Shown here one piece after another: positions 60,164 to 64,000 of a stretch of DNA of 64,000 nt (position 1 is its first letter; the number at the start of each line of letters is the position of its first letter). The translations under genes were made by a program, and so were the position numbers. The notes beneath the pieces were generated by a model. The model did no database searches. It worked only from the letters and a program-made list of their open reading frames with translations, and was not told the DNA's origin. Origin of the DNA: Takakia lepidozioides (Eukaryota > Streptophyta > Takakiopsida > Takakiales > Takakiaceae); assembly GCA_030704615.1 (NCBI GenBank), contig CM060731.1, forward strand, positions 25,544,001 through 25,608,000, written 5' to 3'.

Positions 60164-61248
60164 TTAACCCTTCAAGGACGAGCCTGTTTTTGGTGGGCCC
60201 CGTCTAAAACCAGCCATACCCTCACGGATGAGGGTGTATCTCCCATTGGACAAACATCCGAGGGGATGAACCGTTCCAAAGTCATCCTACCTACTTCATG
60301 CACCTCAAGTAAAAATTTCAGGAGAATTAACCGTCTAAAGTGGAAGATTATAAAAAAAATTCTAGGGTTTTTTTTTTGTTGGATATATTTTCAACATGAA
60401 AATTTGGTTTGACCAAGCAGATTGCCAACCTTTTTTATTTTTCATTGATACAGCCTACCCAGATTCAGATTATATGGCACCCACAGCAAAGCCTCCCAAA
60501 ATTCCAGAGCCAAATTCCAAAAATGCATAATGGTTGCTTTGTATGGGAAAACAGGGGAGTCAAAATGCCAATTTCTCTCATGGGAAAAACACATCCCCCC
60601 AAATGTGGGGCAATTTGTGAGGGAATCCAAATTCCTCTCGTCATGTTGTTGTTTGCCTACCTACCGAGTACCCTGGAAAAAACATTCCACATTCTAAGCT
60701 GTTTGTAGCCAAAGATTGCCAAAAAACCGAATCCCTACTTGAATCCCAGCTCCGGCAAAGAATCACCGGAGCCAGTGAATATTACCGGCCAAAAAATCCG
60801 GCCACGTCATCACAAACCAAGGAAGTCACGGGCCCTCCACCCTGCGTTTCAGCGCTCTCCCTCCATGACCTGCCAACGGCCACCTGATTGGGCCACGTGC
60901 CTGGCGTTTCGCGCGTGCCGGGGGTCCGCCGCTGTCCGCACGGGCGGACATGCAGCCACCCGCTGTCACCCGCTGCCGGCAAACGCCCACCCCCCCAATC
61001 CTGCCTGCCACGTCTGCCAGTCAACCTGCTGACGGGCCCAAAACCACAGGATTTTGGGTACCCCTCCAGATTCCAAAAAATCTGACGGCGGGGGATTAGA
61101 TTTTTTAGGGTGCGATCAACACAGGGGGCCGTAAATATTTATGGGCTACACTTTTCGTTCAGGAATCGTTTTCATCCGACATGATCTGCGCATTTATCAT
61201 CCAATCGAATTTTGACCGATACGGGTCGCCTCGTCCTTGAAGGGTTAA
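60164..61248. mobile_element. piggyBac-like non-autonomous DNA transposon
   Basis: TTAA (60164-60167) is followed by CCCTTCAAGGACGAG; the reverse complement of the same 15 nt precedes TTAA at 61245-61248. A TTAA target duplication with CCC-starting inverted repeats is diagnostic of piggyBac elements. The 1077-bp interior has no transposase. It is unusually GC-rich at 60820-61040, in contrast to its flanks. A non-autonomous derivative is inferred. Confidence 0.75.
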
Positions 61249-62003
61249 CCCCTAAAGCCCCCTACAGCTCCTTTCACCCTTGCTTGAAAAATCGGCACCT
61301 CTAGCTAAGTTATCTTTTTACTTCAGACCTAAACACGTGCTAAGATCCACACACCTTCACCGTCACTCATGTTCCTAACGACATTCCTTACCTTCAACAT
61401 GGCAATCTGCCGTCGATATTGGAATCTGTTAACTTTTCTGTAACATCAACAGTTTCTGCATCCTCTGGACTTGGAGTCCGATGCACGGATGAGACGAGAC
61501 CGCTACGGTAGGGAAAAATTCATAAATCTGTTGGAAATTCCTAAACGGATAAGCCTCTTGTCTGGCAGCCTAGGAATCTCCTTCTTCATTATGGCTGTCA
61601 GTGGGCCCATCCCCCTCTTAGTAGAAGACCGGGTTATACTCTAGGTTGGATATGCCCTCCTTCATGGTCATGCTACCTTTAGTTGGCGCTAACTTCTAAG
61701 GTCTAAGATTAGATTAGTCCCAACTCTGGCAAGAGGGTCCACTGTCCATTCTTGGATTTGCGTACAGATTTGTGCTTAGATGCATGATCTCTTGCATTTT
61801 AGTTCACAATTTCTCTGTGTGTACCTTTGGCTCTGCATGCGAAACTGTTCTCTACCCTTCGACATTAATTAATTCACTTTAAGAGAGAACGAATATTTTA
61901 AAATTCTGCCTTGGTAAGTAGACGAAATATGGGAATATCTTCATTTAAAAAGATGAACTTTGAAAACAAAAGGTGGCAATATGGTAGTGAAAATGTCAAG
62001 TTT
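61249..62003. other. No gene recognised
   Basis: Spacer without recognisable features. Confidence 0.4.
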
Positions 62004-62350
62004 GAAAACAAAAGAAAATACAGAGTTTAAACATTTTTACCACTAACCATGACTATGATTTGCCAAAGAGTTATGGTTAACCATAACTATGACCTGTGAC
62101 AAAGAATATCAACTCTACGGGAATTTGACATGGCCCACCTAATTTAATGAGAAGTACCCATGAGTGGGGAATTCCTCAAAAATTGGATGAAGCGGAAAAC
62201 AAAATACAAAGTTTAAACATTTTTACCACTAGCCATGACTATGGCTTGCCAGAGAGTTATGGATACATAACTATAATCTATGATAGAGAATGTCAACTCT
62301 ACGTGAATCTTGACATGGCCCACCTAATTTAATGAAGTACCCATGAGTGC
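62004..62350. repeat. 186-bp tandem duplication
   Basis: GTTTAAACATTTTTACCACT begins equivalent points at 62025 and 62211. The two units share about 85-90% of bases, including TTGACATGGCCCACCTAATT and GAAGTACCCATGAGTG. Confidence 0.85.
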
Positions 62351-63420
62351 CCAATATTGTGAGTAAGCTTGCGGAACCTGGCGACCTACATGTATTTAAT
62401 GATTCTGGCAGGGCGAAATAGAGGGGCCACTACGGTACACTCCCAATTTCTTTGATCTAGCCATGGAGGCCATCAAGCTCTGTGGACAACCTCCTTTGTA
62501 GTAATCCATAGGTGCACAACTGAATTTTCTGCACTTTGCCACCGAGCTTTTTGGTTTAGGAGCAGATTTGTCGAGGTTTTTGGTCCGTCCCAATGTCATG
62601 AATGAAGGTCTACTAAATGTTTGACTGAATCTGTCCGCTGAAATCCCCTCAGATGGGTTTCCCTTATTGTTTCTCAGGGCTTATTCAATGGGCTACCCCT
62701 CTGAGGATGGAGCCAGCCTGCATTCATAGATGGCCGTGCAGAGGGTGGGACCCACCCCTCCGCTCCCTCCATCCTCAATTTCGACCGGCGTGCCATCTAG
62801 GGGAACTCCGCACCAAGGTTCGGGCAGCAGGGAAGGCAAATCTGCCCGCATGTCCGATTTGCGCCGCGAGAATCGCCATAACAGTTTGCCATGTGCGGCA
62901 ATGGTCCCGGGGCAGGAGTCATTGGAAAGCGCTCGTTGGCCGTTACACTTTAGCTGCTTACTGCGTGTCAATCGGACTCCAATCCAGAAAGATATGGGGG
63001 CGGTAGAACGAAGGCCTTGGAGGGTTAACACGTTAACATCCAGTCTTCAGAAGGAGCTCATCGGCACGTCAACTCAACTGAAAGATGAGAACGAGAATAA
63101 CAAATAAATGGATTGCTTAACAGGCTGTTCATGCCACTACCTCCTGTGCATTTTCAAAGGCCAGTAACGGTGGGCAGCCAGGCTCCAATTCTCTACTCAG
63201 TAGACATGCAATATGCAGAAGAATGTACGGACCAGTGGGTTACGATCATAGACCGGCAATTCGGAAGGGTACCTGTGGAACTTCCATTACTAGTAGTCTA
63301 CTGAGGTCATTATAACGACGACTCAGAAAAGGTAATTTTTTCATGGTTGAATGTGAGATGGTTGGCAGATTGACAGCCAATGTACTATGTTTTAGTCACC
63401 CCCGGAACTACCAATAATCT
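62351..63420. other. 3' flank of the acyl-activating enzyme gene; no other gene recognised
   Basis: A GC-richer block (62700-63030) ends at GCCTTGGAGGGTTAAC, which resembles the piggyBac-like 3' terminus but has no partner. No coding match was found. Confidence 0.4.
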
Positions 63421-64000
63421 CTACAATTTACTTGATACTTCGGCATCCAAGGCCTTCGCTCTCTCCCGCAGTACAAACTTTTGAATCTTTCCTGTTGAAG
63501 TCTTAGGGAGCTCACAGAACACTACTGTCCGGGGGACAGCAAATCTGGGAAGATGCTTTCTGCAGTAGGATATAATACTCTCAGGGGACAACACCTTCCC
63601 AGACCCCTTCAATGTGACAAATGCACAGGGTGTCTCACCCCAGTACGAGTGGGGCCGTGCCACCACTGCAGCTTCAAAGATGTCAGGGTGCTGATACAGC
63701 ACAGACTCAACCTCAACTGAACTTATATTTTCACCCCCAGAGATAATGATGTCCTTCGACCTGTCCTTGACCTCAATATACCCATCTGGGTGCATTACTG
63801 CCAAGTCCCCTGTGTGAAACCAACCTCCCTCAAACGCGAGTCTTGTTGCTTCCTCGTCTTTTAAGTAGCCCTTCATGATTGTGCTTCCCTTCGCCATAAT
63901 CTCACCAACTGTGCTCCCATCTCGTGGAACTGGAGCCATAGTGGACGGATCCAACACATCAACTGCTTGAAGGCCAAGGTGGAGAACCCCTTGTCGGGCT
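63421..64000 (-). CDS. Peroxisomal acyl-activating enzyme (AMP-forming acyl-CoA synthetase), C-terminal part
   Basis: The minus-strand frame enters from the window edge and ends at 63421. It covers the last ~193 residues of an ANL-superfamily enzyme: [40 protein letters not shown] (hinge region), [19 protein letters not shown] and the A10 motif [10 protein letters not shown] with its catalytic lysine. It terminates in SKL, a canonical type 1 peroxisomal import signal. Plant AAE proteins of this group activate short- or medium-chain carboxylic acids to CoA esters through acyl-AMP; the substrate cannot be told. The AMP-binding N-terminal part lies beyond the window. No frame defects are seen. 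Confidence 0.9.
   Translation of the reverse strand, partial: ARQGVLHLGLQAVDVLDPSTMAPVPRDGSTVGEIMAKGSTIMKGYLKDEEATRLAFEGGWFHTGDLAVMHPDGYIEVKDRSKDIIISGGENISSVEVESVLYQHPDIFEAAVVARPHSYWGETPCAFVTLKGSGKVLSPESIISYCRKHLPRFAVPRTVVFCELPKTSTGKIQKFVLRERAKALDAEVSSKL

Noticed and set aside
63010-63028. Second piggyBac-like terminus (CCTTGGAGGGTTAA)
   Set aside because: It resembles the 3' end at 61230-61248 but differs within the repeat, and no matching 5' end was found upstream.

Overview
This is nuclear DNA from a land plant, most likely a seed-free one (moss, lycophyte or fern grade; inferred). The recognisable genes are plant-specific or plant-type: a pectin methylesterase inhibitor domain, a plant SAC-domain phosphoinositide phosphatase, an isoprenylcysteine methylesterase, a peroxisomal acyl-activating enzyme, a Dof-like finger, and fragments of chloroplast NTRC, phenylalanine ammonia-lyase and PLS/DYW-class PPR genes. 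The only telomere-type repeat is the plant CCCTAAA unit. Genes are split by many GT-AG introns (two GC-AG), and introns and spacers are filled with transposon debris. No rRNA, intact tRNA gene or CRISPR array was seen.

Layout. 0-8 kb: a MITE with 26-bp terminal inverted repeats and a perfect 54-nt palindrome; a SERAC1/DUF676-type hydrolase whose nucleophile serine is replaced by Asn; a 201-bp tandem duplication; a membrane-anchored PMEI gene. 8.5-15 kb: a SINE-like tRNA head, then a mosaic of gene fragments (PPR, NTRC with its introns, PAL, PPR, a LINE scrap), all in sense on the minus strand and flanked by a direct repeat. 17-19.7 kb: a degraded ~650-codon minus-strand reading frame of unknown family. 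20-24.4 kb: a dismembered GT31 galactosyltransferase and a Dof-like gene. 24.5-28.2 kb: a second mosaic in which a CMSS1-like gene fragment runs directly into a PPR pseudogene. Repeat modules R1 and R2 lie on the plus-strand side of these blocks.

29.9-46.75 kb holds one gene on the minus strand: a 20-exon SAC phosphatase whose exons join into an uninterrupted 593-residue frame, although a near full-length LINE and several truncated LINEs sit in its introns. 48.6-55.8 kb holds an 11-exon isoprenylcysteine methylesterase on the same strand, also intact and also with LINE copies in introns. 56-57 kb has an orphan open frame with 23-residue repeats. 60.2-61.2 kb is a TTAA-flanked piggyBac-like non-autonomous element. 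The window ends in the 3' exon of an acyl-activating enzyme with a C-terminal SKL peroxisomal signal. Two signals stand out: a LINE family whose copies are repeatedly bounded by (CT)n tracts, which suggests microsatellite-directed insertion, and the repeated gene-fragment mosaics carrying shared flanking modules.
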